From positions 1 to 30,286 of the forward strand of contig CALAIJ010000316.1 of NCBI GenBank assembly GCA_937923365.1: 30,286 nt of DNA, written 5' to 3'. This DNA comes from an uncultured Sulfitobacter sp. GTDB taxonomy: Bacteria > Pseudomonadota > Alphaproteobacteria > Rhodobacterales > Rhodobacteraceae. Of this stretch, positions 15,101 through 23,548 are shown in pieces (the stretch's first letter is position 1; each line of letters starts with the position of its first letter). Both the position numbers and the translations under genes were made by a program. Under the pieces are notes generated by a model. It did not search any database, had not been told where the DNA came from, and worked only from the letters and a program-made list of their open reading frames with translations.

Positions 15101-17213
15101 CGGCTATGATTACCTGAACGGCGGCAGTGGCAATGACACGCTGCGCGGCGGCGCTGATAATGACAAGCTGATCGGCGGCTCCGGCGCGGACCGTCTCGAA
15201 GGCGAGGACGGGCGCGACCGTCTGGATGGCGGCACCCAGGACGATACCCTGATTGCGGGCGCGGGCGACGACCTGTTGTTCGGCGGTGACGGCAACGACC
15301 AGATGGAGGGCGAGGCCGACAACGACTGGATGCATGCCGGACGGGGCAATGACACGCTGGGCGGCGGCGGTCAGAACGACACGCTTTTCGGCAATGACGG
15401 CGATGACCTGCTGAACGGCGGCAGTGGCGACGACAAGCTGGACAGTGGCATGGGCAACGACAGCCTTTATGGCGGCACGGGCAATGACCGGCTGATCGGC
15501 TCTGCGGGGGACGACCTGCTGGCAGGCAATGCAGGCGACGATCTGCTGAGCGGCGGCACCGGCAATGATGCGCTGCGCGGTGGCGACGGGGAGGACCTGC
15601 TGTATGGCGGGAACGGCGATGACACGCTGGACGGTGACGCGGACAACGATCTGTTGCAGGGCAGCGGTGGCCACGACCTGCTGCGCGGGGGTGCGGGCCA
15701 CGACACGCTGATGGGGTCCATCGGCATCGACACGCTCGAGGGCGGCACCGGCGATGATCTGCTGGATGGCGGTGACCAGAACGACCAGTTGGAAGGGGGT
15801 GCCGGCAATGACCAGATCTATGGCGGTCACGGCAATGATCTGGCGCAGGGCGGCACTGGCGACGACTGGATCAAAGGTGGCAGCGGCGCGGACACCCTGC
15901 GCGGCGGAGAGGGGCGCGATACGCTCAAGACCGAAAGCGGGGCCAACCTGCTGGAAGGCGAAGACGGCGACGACAAGCTGGAGGGCGGCACAGACAACGA
16001 CACGCTGTCGGGCGGAGAGGGCCACGACCGTCTGAGCGGGGCGGCAGGTGTCGATCAGCTGGAGGGCGGTGCCGGCAATGACACGCTCGAAGGCGGGCAG
16101 GGCGCGGATGTGCTGCAGGGCGGGGATGGCGACGACTGGCTGAACGGTGCGCGCGATGATGACGTGCTGAGCGGGGACGCAGGGGCCGACACGCTGGCCG
16201 GCGGTCTTGGCAATGACCTGCTGCAGGGTGGTGACGGCAATGACCGGCTTTCCGGCGATGGCGGCAATGACGCGCTTTACAGTGGCGCGGGCAACGACTG
16301 GCTGAACGGAGGGGCAGGCAACGACACGCTGGGCGGCGGCGATGACAACGACCAGCTTTTCGGCGGCGACGGCGATGACCTACTGGACGGCGGCGGCAGC
16401 CGCGACACGATCTATGGCGGTAGCGGGCAGGACGTTCTGCGCGGCGGCGACAGTCAGGACCAGCTTTTCGGCGGCAATGACGAAGACCTGCTTTATGGCG
16501 GCAGTGGTGACGATGCTCTCAACGGTGGCAATGGCGACGATACGCTGCGCGCCGAATGGGGCGACGATTTGCTGCGCGGGGACGCAGGCCGCGACGTGCT
16601 GGAGGGGGCCGCAGGGACCGACACGCTGGAGGGCGGCACGGGCGGTGACTGGCTTTATGGCGGGGATGGCCACGACCTGCTGCGCGGCGAAGACGGGGAT
16701 GACCGTTTGTTCGGCAATGACGGCAACGACGCCCTTTTCGGCAACGAAGGTCACGACTTTCTCGAGGCTGGCCAAGGCACCGACACGCTCAGAGGCAACG
16801 AAGGCAATGACACCCTTCACGGCGGCACAGGCCGCGACGTGGTCGACGGCGGCACGGGCAACGACCATCTGGAAGGCGGGGCCGAGGGCGACTGGCTTTA
16901 TGGCGGTGACGGCGACGATGTGCTGGTCGGGCAGGGCGGAGACGACCGCCTGACCGGAGGTGCGGGCGCGGATGATTTTGTCTTTGCCATGGGGGACGGC
17001 CCCGACTGGATCACCGACTTTGATCTGACACAGGACACCTTGCGGCTGGAGGCCGCTCTGGTCGCAGGCGAGACCACCGGGCAGGATGTTGTCGACGCCC
17101 ACGGCGAGGTTGTGAATGGCCGCGTGGTTTTAGACTTTGGTAACGGTAATGTTGTTACGCTGGACGGGCTCTCCAGTCTTTCGGGGCTGGGCAGCACCAT
17201 CGATATCTTCTAG
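12144..17213 (+). CDS. giant RTX Ca-binding secreted protein (1689 residues)
   Basis: There is no Sec signal peptide; this is a predicted type I secretion substrate. Residues 1-375 form a repetitive beta-rich domain with motifs such as GGLELVDHVGDT and SGRLVLVDVIADSAETGLDGITSIALGHRDGLLHIFVAS, suggesting a beta-propeller. A first RTX patch (380-425) leads into a DVITDFDVTEDMLDLSGW linker. From about 515 to 1600 run very regular GGxGxDxLx nonapeptides that bind Ca outside the cell. Three ~55-residue insert modules interrupt the early part (for example [17 protein letters not shown]). The C-terminus (NVVTLDGLSS then STIDIF) is a probable secretion signal shared with the next gene. The start has G-rich sequence but no clear Shine-Dalgarno. 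No catalytic motif is seen; a role in adhesion, matrix structure or Ca-dependent surface layer is inferred. Confidence 0.85.
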   Translation: MLQILTHNRASAGNVDLDYGIRGLEVVSGPGGIAVYTTSSSYGGMTGYRLDAQDNLVQVDEVLYNPTSTAGLATEITAVQTAAGLQMFMGGTGAGRVLSYDIGTDGQIGSAQVLGGISASSGVIAAIAQRDNGSLVMANPWEEGFEAFSLSGSTLSQDFSQSDRWNTYGHGVREVIVVSVGSEEFLITAAQGQTSSGWSVMETGITSYRFNANSTTAQDSLGAGGGLGLMVPTDITTVSTGGQTFVLLASAQNNAGALSVISVSATGGLELVDHVGDTLFTRFAAAQAVEAIEVDGRAYVVAGGGDDGLTLFTLTPSGRLVLVDVIADSAETGLDGITSIALGHRDGLLHIFVASQSDAGLSNLTVDLSNVGITSTTTMQGGGGGDLIEGQAGDDNIDGRSGDDILIDGAGEDTLRGGAGADIFVLTDDDTADVITDFDVTEDMLDLSGWAFFKDADALNMVHISGGVRITWQGEELEVFTPGTSGPTDLELLRAAVVTAPTRIFEAPLLETDGTAQDDEYQGQWGDDQIGGGAGNDTLRGGDGDDLLEGGTGDDVIDGQDGLDTAQMGVAQRDVTDLRDLGDGRIEVTSQNGVDVYASVESFVFTDATLSFGETLGLQWGITLRGTAGADTLEGGTGDDTFEGLGGNDAIIGGTGTDTALMGVAQNEVSVSVLADGRLEVQGPLGTDTYAGVEQFQFTDGTLTLAQMQANETGRSIFGDGAAETLTGGGGDDTLSGRQGDDLLDGGTGDDMILGGSGNDTVVLDVTSDTITLSQDADGWVNIISAAGADRIYGVEFFAFADTTLTYAELVAAYTPGVELFGSNVAEALHGNMGSDYIFGSGGNDQLTGMAGNDTLSGGDGRDVFYGGDGNDRIYGGGGDDWVRAGDGDDQLTGDLGRDTLKGEAGNDRLDGGDEADKLEGGDGDDRLFGGEGHDKLYGGSHADQVSGDAGNDLVDGGQGDDVLTGGTGNDRLYGARDNDWLGGGDGYDYLNGGSGNDTLRGGADNDKLIGGSGADRLEGEDGRDRLDGGTQDDTLIAGAGDDLLFGGDGNDQMEGEADNDWMHAGRGNDTLGGGGQNDTLFGNDGDDLLNGGSGDDKLDSGMGNDSLYGGTGNDRLIGSAGDDLLAGNAGDDLLSGGTGNDALRGGDGEDLLYGGNGDDTLDGDADNDLLQGSGGHDLLRGGAGHDTLMGSIGIDTLEGGTGDDLLDGGDQNDQLEGGAGNDQIYGGHGNDLAQGGTGDDWIKGGSGADTLRGGEGRDTLKTESGANLLEGEDGDDKLEGGTDNDTLSGGEGHDRLSGAAGVDQLEGGAGNDTLEGGQGADVLQGGDGDDWLNGARDDDVLSGDAGADTLAGGLGNDLLQGGDGNDRLSGDGGNDALYSGAGNDWLNGGAGNDTLGGGDDNDQLFGGDGDDLLDGGGSRDTIYGGSGQDVLRGGDSQDQLFGGNDEDLLYGGSGDDALNGGNGDDTLRAEWGDDLLRGDAGRDVLEGAAGTDTLEGGTGGDWLYGGDGHDLLRGEDGDDRLFGNDGNDALFGNEGHDFLEAGQGTDTLRGNEGNDTLHGGTGRDVVDGGTGNDHLEGGAEGDWLYGGDGDDVLVGQGGDDRLTGGAGADDFVFAMGDGPDWITDFDLTQDTLRLEAALVAGETTGQDVVDAHGEVVNGRVVLDFGNGNVVTLDGLSSLSGLGSTIDIF

Positions 17214-17600
17214 GGTCAGGACCCCTTAATCCTGCACCACTGGCGTCAAAACCGCGAAAATTCAGGGGTTTGAGACATGCCGCAACTAACGGGTTAATTG
17301 CAAATGGCTCATGCCACTGAAATGAAGCGGTTTTGTCGTCCTCCGGATTTGACGGATTTTCCTCGTGAACTTCGTTACATCTGCTTGAAATTCAATGAGA
17401 GTTCCTGCGCAGATGCGCCTCGTCACGAGAAAAAATCTGTCAAACCAGTGGCGCAGGATGAATGGGTCCTGACCCTAGCAGCCCGCCTTTGGTGTGGCTG
17501 GGGGTCGTCTTGGCAATTTGTCGCGCACCGCGCCATGGATGCGGCTTTCATATGACGGCCAAGAGGGCCATATTGCCCCTCGTTTCCAAAGGTGAGTGTT
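17214..17600. other. 387-bp intergenic region, no gene
   Basis: No supported gene. A short open frame at 17298-17555 has no family resemblance and no ribosome site. A weak hairpin (GGGT-CAGG-ACCC, 17213-17224) follows the RTX stop and may contribute to termination. The promoter of the protease gene must lie here; TTGACG at 17349 has no well-spaced -10 box, so none is called. Confidence 0.5.
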
Positions 17601-19454
17601 ATGAGTTTATCTACCCAGCCGCTGAGCTCCCTTGACTGGGGCACCAAGCTGTCTGGCAGTACGGTCACCTATGCCTTTGGCGCGGCGGGAACCTCTACCA
17701 CGGTCACCGAGGAATATTCGCTGGGCGCGGGCTATACTGCCGAAGGGTTCAATGCCTTCGAGCGCGCGCAGTTTCGCGCAGCTTTTGATGTGCTGGAAAG
17801 CGTCACCAACCTGAGCTTTGTGCAGACCAACACCTACAGCACTGCGGACTTTCGCCTGCTGCTGGACACCAACCAGTTCTTCTTTGACGATCTGGGGGCC
17901 ATGGTCCCCCCGGGGGAGCCGGGCGAAGGTATCGGCGTGTTCAACGGAGCCTATTGGGACCGCAGCGCAGGCGGCGATCTGGAGCAGGGCGGCTACAGTT
18001 TCACCACCATTATTCACGAGCTGATGCACGGGTTGGGTCTGTCCCATCCCCATGACACCGGCGGCGGAAGCGCCACCATCATGACCGGTGTCACCAGCGC
18101 CTTTGACGACTACGGGACCTATCAGCTGAACCAGGGTGTCTATACCGCGATGAGCTATAACACAGGGCTGCACACCGGCCCTGTCGGGGCCCATTCGACC
18201 GGTTTCACCTATGGCTACGAGACCGGCCCCATGGCGCTGGACATCGCCGTGCTGCAAGAAAAGTACGGGGCCAACACGACCCATGCGTCCGGGGCCAATG
18301 TCTATTACCTGCCCACGGCCAATACCGCCGGCACCGGTTGGACGTCGATCTGGGACACGGGCGGGGTCGATATCCTGCGCTATCTGGGCAGCAGTGACGC
18401 GACACTCGATCTGCGCGCGGCGACCTTGCAGGATGCGGTCGGGGGGGGCGGCTATCTGTCGGCGGCAGACGGCATTCAGGGCGGCTTTACCATCGCCCAC
18501 GGGGTCGAGATCGAGCGCGCGGATGGCAGCCATGGCAACGACCGGTTGATCGGCAACGCCTTTGACAACACGCTGCTTGGCAACGGCGGGTCGGACACAT
18601 TGCTGGGGAATGCGGGCGCGGACCAGCTTTATGGCGGCAATGGCGCGGATACCCTCAAAGGCGGCAGCGATAACGATCTGCTGCGCGGCAACACAGGCAA
18701 TGACCGGCTGGAGGGTGAGGCGGGCAATGACATCCTTTTCGGAGACATCGGCGCGGACCGCCTGATCGGCGGTGACGGCAATGACCAGCTTTATGGCGGC
18801 GGCGGGGCTGACAAGCTTTTCGGGGGTGACGGGGATGACACGCTGAAAGGCACGTCCGGCACGGACATCTTTTACGGCAACGCCGGCGCGGACCGGATCG
18901 AGGGCGGCACCCAGAACGACTGGATGAAAGCCGGCACGCAGGACGATGTGCTGATCGCCAATGGCGGCGATGACACGCTGTTTGGCGAGGCGGGCAATGA
19001 CAGTCTTTATAGCGGCGCAGGCAATGACCGCGCGTATGGTGGCAGCGGCGACGACGTGATCAAGGCGACCTCTGGCGCCAATGTGCTCTATGGCAATCTG
19101 GGCCATGACCTGATCGAAGGCGGCAGCGGTGCCGACTATATCGCAGGGGGCAACAACAACGACACGATCACCGGCGGCATGGGCAATGACACCCTCAAAG
19201 GGGAGGGCGGCAATGACACGTTCGTTTTCGCCCCCGGCTTTGACACGGACAGCATCCGCGATCTGGCGGGCAATGATGTGCTGCGCATTGATGACGGGTT
19301 GCTCAGCGGGCAAGGCACAGGGGCCGCCGTGGTTGCCGCCTTTGGTACCGCGTTCAACAGCCGCTACGTGCTGGATTTCGGCAATGGCGATGTGCTGACC
19401 CTCGACGGGATCACGGACGCGGGCTACCTCGCGGGGGTCATCGATATTTTCTGA
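17601..19454 (+). CDS. serralysin-like M10 metalloprotease with RTX repeats
   Basis: The 617-residue protein is a secreted zinc endopeptidase of the serralysin group (peptidase M10). The zinc site HELMHGLGLSH (residues 139-149) is the full metzincin HExxHxxGxxH motif with catalytic E140. The Met-turn YTAMSYN (M184) is in place. The catalytic domain covers roughly residues 10-240, then an M10 C-terminal region (WDTGGVDILRYLGSSDATLDLRAA) leads to RTX nonapeptides from about 310 to 530. The C-terminus (YVLDFGNGDVLTLDG and VIDIF) matches that of the 1689-residue RTX protein and is the likely type I secretion signal. There is no Sec signal. ATG 17601 is preferred because AAAGGTGAG lies just upstream; a GTG at 17592 overlaps that site. 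Such proteases degrade host or matrix protein and may trim neighbouring surface proteins. Confidence 0.95.
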   Translation: MSLSTQPLSSLDWGTKLSGSTVTYAFGAAGTSTTVTEEYSLGAGYTAEGFNAFERAQFRAAFDVLESVTNLSFVQTNTYSTADFRLLLDTNQFFFDDLGAMVPPGEPGEGIGVFNGAYWDRSAGGDLEQGGYSFTTIIHELMHGLGLSHPHDTGGGSATIMTGVTSAFDDYGTYQLNQGVYTAMSYNTGLHTGPVGAHSTGFTYGYETGPMALDIAVLQEKYGANTTHASGANVYYLPTANTAGTGWTSIWDTGGVDILRYLGSSDATLDLRAATLQDAVGGGGYLSAADGIQGGFTIAHGVEIERADGSHGNDRLIGNAFDNTLLGNGGSDTLLGNAGADQLYGGNGADTLKGGSDNDLLRGNTGNDRLEGEAGNDILFGDIGADRLIGGDGNDQLYGGGGADKLFGGDGDDTLKGTSGTDIFYGNAGADRIEGGTQNDWMKAGTQDDVLIANGGDDTLFGEAGNDSLYSGAGNDRAYGGSGDDVIKATSGANVLYGNLGHDLIEGGSGADYIAGGNNNDTITGGMGNDTLKGEGGNDTFVFAPGFDTDSIRDLAGNDVLRIDDGLLSGQGTGAAVVAAFGTAFNSRYVLDFGNGDVLTLDGITDAGYLAGVIDIF

Positions 19455-19455
19455 A

Positions 19456-19490
19456 AAAGGCGCGCAAAGGGGGATCCCTGGCGCGCCTTT
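19456..19490. terminator. bidirectional intrinsic terminator
   Basis: A perfect 10-bp stem AAAGGCGCGC (19456-19465) with GCGCGCCTTT (19481-19490) and a 15-base loop lies between two convergent stops (protease ending 19454, CAP protein ending 19515). Read on the minus strand the stem runs into TTTTTCAG, so it should terminate the CAP gene well; plus-strand termination would rely on the TTT of the arm. Confidence 0.7.
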
Positions 19491-19514
19491 CCGGAAGGGG
19501 TTGTCGCTCTGGCG

Positions 19515-21545
19515 TCAGAGGAAATCGGTCAGCGCCTCAAGCTGGGCCAGGGTCAGGCTTGTGGTGATGTCCAGCGTGTTGCCACCGCCCAGATCCATGC
19601 GGTAGCCGCCTGAAATGGTGCTGACGTCATTGTCGAATATCTGCGTGATGGTGCTGGTGGTCAGGCTTTGTGCAAGGCGCAGAAGGTCTGCATCCAGACC
19701 AAAGTCCTTGATCCGGTCCTGACCTTCGGTGAAGACGAATGTATCAGCGCCCGCACCTCCCGTTACCGTGTCGTTGCCCACACCGCCGTCCAGCAGGTCA
19801 TTGCCGCCGCCGCCATGCATCCAGTCGTCGCCGTCGCCCGCGTTGAGTGTATCGTTGCCATCGTCGCCCATCAGCGTGTCCGCGCCCGTGCCCGCGTCCA
19901 GACTGTCGTGACCCGTGCCGCCTTCGACACGGTCGTTGCCCGCGCCGCCGCCCAGCGTATCGGCGCCTGCGTCGCCCAGCAGCGTGTCATTGTCACCCGC
20001 CCCCGTCAGCAGGTCGTTGTGGTTGCCGCCGCGCAGGTAGTCATCGCCCGCGCCGCCGTCCAGCGTGTCGTTGTCCCGCCCGCCCCACAGCACGTCATTG
20101 CCGATGTCGCCCGTCAGCAGGTCGTCTTCCGTGCCACCATAGAGCCGGTCCGCCCCCGTGCCGCCGTCCAGCGTGTCGTTGCCCGCGTCGCCCAGCATTT
20201 TGTCGTCGCCGCTGCCGCCATAGATGGTATCCGCGCCTGCATCGGTTCTCAGCGTGTCATTGCCTGCGTCGCCCATGAACAGGTCAGCGCCGTCGCCGCC
20301 TCTGGCCCAGTCGTTGCCGTCGTCGCCTTCGACCGTGTCATTGCCCGCACCGGACACGATGATGTCATGGCCGTCATTGCCCTTGATCAGGTCCGCACCG
20401 TCGTCGCCAAAGACGCGGTCGTTGCCGCCGCCGGCATAGATGCTGTCATTGTCGGCCCCGCCATAGATTTTATCGCGGGCGGTGCCGCCGATGATGATGT
20501 CATTGCCGTCACCGCCATTGAGGTAGTTCAGGTCTGCGCCCCCATCGAGGGAATCGTCGCCCGCATCACCGTAAATCCGGTCCGCGCCATTGCCGCCCTT
20601 GAGGGTGTCGTTGCCGTCGCCGCCATTCACGGTGTCATCGCCGTTGTCTGCGTGCACGGAATCGTCGCCAGCCAGCGCGTTGATCTCGTCATCGTTCAGG
20701 GTGCCTGTGAGGGTGTCATTGCCAGAGGTTGCACCCCCCACCAAGGCCTGCACCTGCGCCAGTGTCAGCGTGCCGTCAGAGAACTGGAATTGCTCTACCC
20801 CGTCATAGGTGTCAGTGCCCTGACCGGAGGTGATCTCGATCTGGCCGCCGCCAAGGATCGCGCCTGTGATGGTCGTGCTGGCACTGGTCAGAACGGCCGT
20901 GTCGGTGCCCGCGCCGCCGGTAATCTGGTCATCGCCGCCACCGCCGATCAATGTGTCGTTTCCACTGCCGCCGTCCAGCGTGTCATTGCCGCCGAAGCCC
21001 TGAATGTTGTCATCACCTGTGTCCCCGGTGATCGCGTCACCGCCAGAGGTGCCGCGCAGGTCTTCGTCCATGACACCGCTGGAATAGGCAAAGTTCTGGG
21101 TTACCACCACAGAGGTTGCCGTGCCAAATCCGGGATAGAACATCGGGCCATAGAACAGGCCCAGACCCACATGGGTATAGGCAGGGTTCAGGATATTGGC
21201 GCGGTGCCCAGAGGACCCCATAAAGGCGTTATGGATGGCCTGTGCCTGCGCCACCGGATTGTCGTTCTCTGACGTGTAATTGGGATCGGCATAGATGTTT
21301 TCCGCCGTACCCGAGGTGAAACCCGGACCCACATTGGCCCCCGCCGCCGCCATCCGCTGACCGGACGTGCTGCTGCCCGCGCCAGTATGGCTGAAGGTGA
21401 GGTTGTCACTCATCCATTCGGAATGGTCGTCAGCCGACTGGTTCAGGTTCAGCTCCATCGTCAGGGCACCGGCACCATTGGCCGCGCGCGAGGCGTTGAT
21501 CAGTTCCAGAAGGGCATGTTCAAGGGCGGTGGCTGTGGTGCTCAT
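19515..21545 (-). CDS. CAP-domain (SCP/PR1-like) protein with RTX repeats
   Basis: This 676-residue protein starts directly with a CAP domain (about 6-153). Conserved elements are [17 protein letters not shown]41 in [13 protein letters not shown], the [10 protein letters not shown] box with E82, [11 protein letters not shown] with H114, and [12 protein letters not shown] repeats follow from about 165 to 600, split by one insert ([23 protein letters not shown]) nearly identical to the inserts in the 1689-residue protein. The C-terminus ([14 protein letters not shown], ending LEALTDFL) differs from the VIDIF end of its neighbours but has the same acidic-then-hydrophobic finish. There is no Sec signal, so type I export is likely. 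Bacterial CAP proteins have unclear roles, from lipid binding to adhesion. AGGA lies 8 bases before the ATG. Confidence 0.9.
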   Translation of the reverse strand: MSTTATALEHALLELINASRAANGAGALTMELNLNQSADDHSEWMSDNLTFSHTGAGSSTSGQRMAAAGANVGPGFTSGTAENIYADPNYTSENDNPVAQAQAIHNAFMGSSGHRANILNPAYTHVGLGLFYGPMFYPGFGTATSVVVTQNFAYSSGVMDEDLRGTSGGDAITGDTGDDNIQGFGGNDTLDGGSGNDTLIGGGGDDQITGGAGTDTAVLTSASTTITGAILGGGQIEITSGQGTDTYDGVEQFQFSDGTLTLAQVQALVGGATSGNDTLTGTLNDDEINALAGDDSVHADNGDDTVNGGDGNDTLKGGNGADRIYGDAGDDSLDGGADLNYLNGGDGNDIIIGGTARDKIYGGADNDSIYAGGGNDRVFGDDGADLIKGNDGHDIIVSGAGNDTVEGDDGNDWARGGDGADLFMGDAGNDTLRTDAGADTIYGGSGDDKMLGDAGNDTLDGGTGADRLYGGTEDDLLTGDIGNDVLWGGRDNDTLDGGAGDDYLRGGNHNDLLTGAGDNDTLLGDAGADTLGGGAGNDRVEGGTGHDSLDAGTGADTLMGDDGNDTLNAGDGDDWMHGGGGNDLLDGGVGNDTVTGGAGADTFVFTEGQDRIKDFGLDADLLRLAQSLTTSTITQIFDNDVSTISGGYRMDLGGGNTLDITTSLTLAQLEALTDFL

Positions 21546-21827
21546 GTCAGGGTCCTGTTTTCCGAATACATCCAGTAGGGGGCAATCTAGGGGGTACTAT
21601 CGTGCGTTCTGTGGCCTCAAAATGGCGTCAAAAGGGATTTGCACGCCTCATATGTTACGGTCGCATTAACCACATATCAAAAATATGCGCTTTTGGCTCT
21701 AAATGCGGCACTTTGCGGGATATGCCGGCGGGACGTTGCGAATTTGCCAAGGATTTGCGGCGGAATGCCGCGGGGCCCCTCTTTGGATGAACAGGCAGGG
21801 ATCGCATGGGTTTGCCTTGTATAGAGC
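21546..21827. other. 282-bp spacer, no gene
   Basis: Lies between two minus-strand genes: downstream of the ManC-type gene and upstream of the CAP-RTX gene. It is less GC-rich than its surroundings around 21650-21720, as expected for a promoter, but no clear -35/-10 pair, hairpin or short gene was recognised. Confidence 0.4.
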
Positions 21828-23288
21828 CTAATCCGCGTTCGATTTTGGCTGTGCGGCGCGTGCATAGATGTCGTCGTAGCGGATGATGTCATCCTCGCCC
21901 AGATAGGCGCCGGTCTGCACTTCGATCAGGACCATGGGCAGTTTGCCGGGGTTCTCCATGCGGTGCTTGGCACCCAGAGGAATGTAGACGGACTGGTTTT
22001 CGCCCACCAGTTCCACACGGTCGTCAATGGTCACGCGCGCCGTGCCTGCCACCACGATCCAGTGTTCCGCGCGGTGCACATGGGACTGCAACGACAGCGC
22101 CGCCCCCGGTTTCACCACAATGCGTTTCACCTGAAAGCGGTCGGCAAGGGCCAGTGTTTCATAATGCCCCCAAGGGCGATGGTCGCGGGCAAAGGCCGTG
22201 GCCTGTTTCGCGCCCTTGGCTTTCAGCGCATCCACTGCCGCTTTGACATCCTGCGCACGCGAAAGGTCGGCCACCAGCACCGCGTCACCTGTGGCCACGG
22301 CAAAGATGTTCTCAAGCCCGATGCCCACCAGTTCCACACCGGCGTCCTCGGCGTGCAGCAACACGTCCTTGCACTCGATCGCTGTTGCAGGTCCGTGCAG
22401 CACCACGCCATTTGCATCCGGCGCGCCAATGCGGTGCACCGCCTCCCAGGAGCCCAGATCGGACCAGCCGCCCGACAGGGGGACAGCGGCGATGTTGGAG
22501 GCTTTCTCCATCACGGCGTAGTCGATCGAAATGTCGTCCGCCTGCGCCCAGTGATCCGGGTCCAGCCGCAGAAAGCCCAGATCGCGGGTGGCATGTTCCA
22601 CCGCCTTTGACACAGGGGCCATCAGGGCAGGGGCATGGGCCTGATAGGCCTCCAGCAAGGTGCGGGCGCGGAACAGGAACAGCCCTGCGTTCCACAGGTA
22701 ATTGCCACTGTCGACCATGGTCTGCGCTGTGGCCGCATCGGGTTTTTCCACAAACCGGTTCAGGGCCACGGCGGCACCGCCCTCCGGCGGGCTGCCAAGT
22801 TCAAGGTAGCCGTATCCGGTTTCCGCATGCGTCGGCGTGATGCCGAAAGTGACCATCTGGTCGGTGTCCTCAATGGCGCGCAGACCCTCGGTGATGGCCG
22901 CGTGAAAGGCCTCGATGTCGGTGATCACATGATCCGAAGGGGCCACCAGCAGCACCGCATCGCGGTCACGGGCGGCCGCGCAAAAGGCGGCGGCCAGCAC
23001 AGCAGGGGCCGTGTTGCGCCCTTCGGGTTCGATCAGGATCGGGCCGGGATCAATGCCGATTTCCTGCAATTGTTCGGGCACGATAAAGCGAAAGTCGCTG
23101 TTGGTGACGGTCAGCGGCGGGGCAAAGACAAGATCACCCGCCGTGCCTGACAACCGGGACGCACAGGCCTGAAACAGGGTCTGATCGCCGCCCAGACGGG
23201 CAAATTGCTTGGGGTAGCTGCGCCGCGACAAAGGCCACAGGCGCGTACCGGCACCACCGCACAGGATGACGGGTGTGATACGGGGCAT
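21828..23288 (-). CDS. manC: mannose-1-phosphate guanylyltransferase / mannose-6-phosphate isomerase (ManC type)
   Basis: The 486-residue bifunctional enzyme makes GDP-mannose from mannose-1-phosphate and GTP, and its C-terminal cupin is related to phosphomannose isomerase. The N-terminus PVILCGGAGTRLWPLSRRSYPKQF (6-29) is the nucleotidyltransferase signature. FVEKPDAATAQ, GNYLWNAGLFLFR and GGWSDLGSWEAVH are classic ManC motifs. The C-terminal domain has RPWGHYETL, then SLQSHVHRAEHWIVVAGTARV with cupin metal ligands, then YIPLGAKHRMENPG. Length fits CpsB/AlgA proteins. ATG 23288 is chosen because AAGGAG lies about 9 bases upstream; the open frame extends to 23339 without such a site. GDP-mannose would feed polymer synthesis directly or via GDP-fucose-type sugars; no phosphomannomutase is in the window. 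Confidence 0.93.
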   Translation of the reverse strand: MPRITPVILCGGAGTRLWPLSRRSYPKQFARLGGDQTLFQACASRLSGTAGDLVFAPPLTVTNSDFRFIVPEQLQEIGIDPGPILIEPEGRNTAPAVLAAAFCAAARDRDAVLLVAPSDHVITDIEAFHAAITEGLRAIEDTDQMVTFGITPTHAETGYGYLELGSPPEGGAAVALNRFVEKPDAATAQTMVDSGNYLWNAGLFLFRARTLLEAYQAHAPALMAPVSKAVEHATRDLGFLRLDPDHWAQADDISIDYAVMEKASNIAAVPLSGGWSDLGSWEAVHRIGAPDANGVVLHGPATAIECKDVLLHAEDAGVELVGIGLENIFAVATGDAVLVADLSRAQDVKAAVDALKAKGAKQATAFARDHRPWGHYETLALADRFQVKRIVVKPGAALSLQSHVHRAEHWIVVAGTARVTIDDRVELVGENQSVYIPLGAKHRMENPGKLPMVLIEVQTGAYLGEDDIIRYDDIYARAAQPKSNAD

Positions 23289-23475
23289 GGAGAGGGCTCC
23301 TTGTTGGGCGTGGCATGTGACACGGGCGGCATGGTTCAAACGCCAGAGTATACGCCGGATCGGGCGAATTTATGGCGAAGCCTTCAAGTTTTTTCCGCCC
23401 GTGGCCGTGGTGCCAGATTGAGCGGCATAAGACTTGTTATGGTAAATAGCCTGAATTTCCCCGCAGGGCCCCGCG

Positions 23476-23504
23476 TTGACAAGCAAGGGGGTGGCGACTA
23501 GGAC
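23476..23504 (+). promoter_or_regulatory. possible sigma-70 promoter of the DUF4422-GT8 gene
   Basis: A perfect -35 box TTGACA (23476-23481) is followed after 17 bases by a weak -10 TAGGAC (23499-23504). It lies 45 bp before the TTG start at 23549 in a 260-bp divergent spacer. The -10 is poor, so this is tentative. Confidence 0.35.
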
Positions 23505-23548
23505 ATTCCCGCAAGGCAGTACCCCGTAAATCAGGGCAGGTTTATCCT

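Noticed and set aside
14289-16025. A 578-codon open frame on the minus strand inside the RTX giant (similar ones at 17607-19313 minus and 19668-21272 plus).
   Set aside because: They are antisense shadows of the GGxGxD repeat code: GC-rich codon repetition removes stops on the other strand. The translations are low-complexity Val/Ala-rich strings with no domain.
12144-17213. Short regularly spaced DNA repeats suggesting a CRISPR array.
   Set aside because: The repeats are degenerate, in frame, spaced by codon multiples and encode GGxGxDxLx nonapeptides. There are no unique spacers and no cas genes.
17298-17555. An 85-codon open frame in the spacer before the protease gene.
   Set aside because: No ribosome site and no recognisable family; composition looks non-coding.
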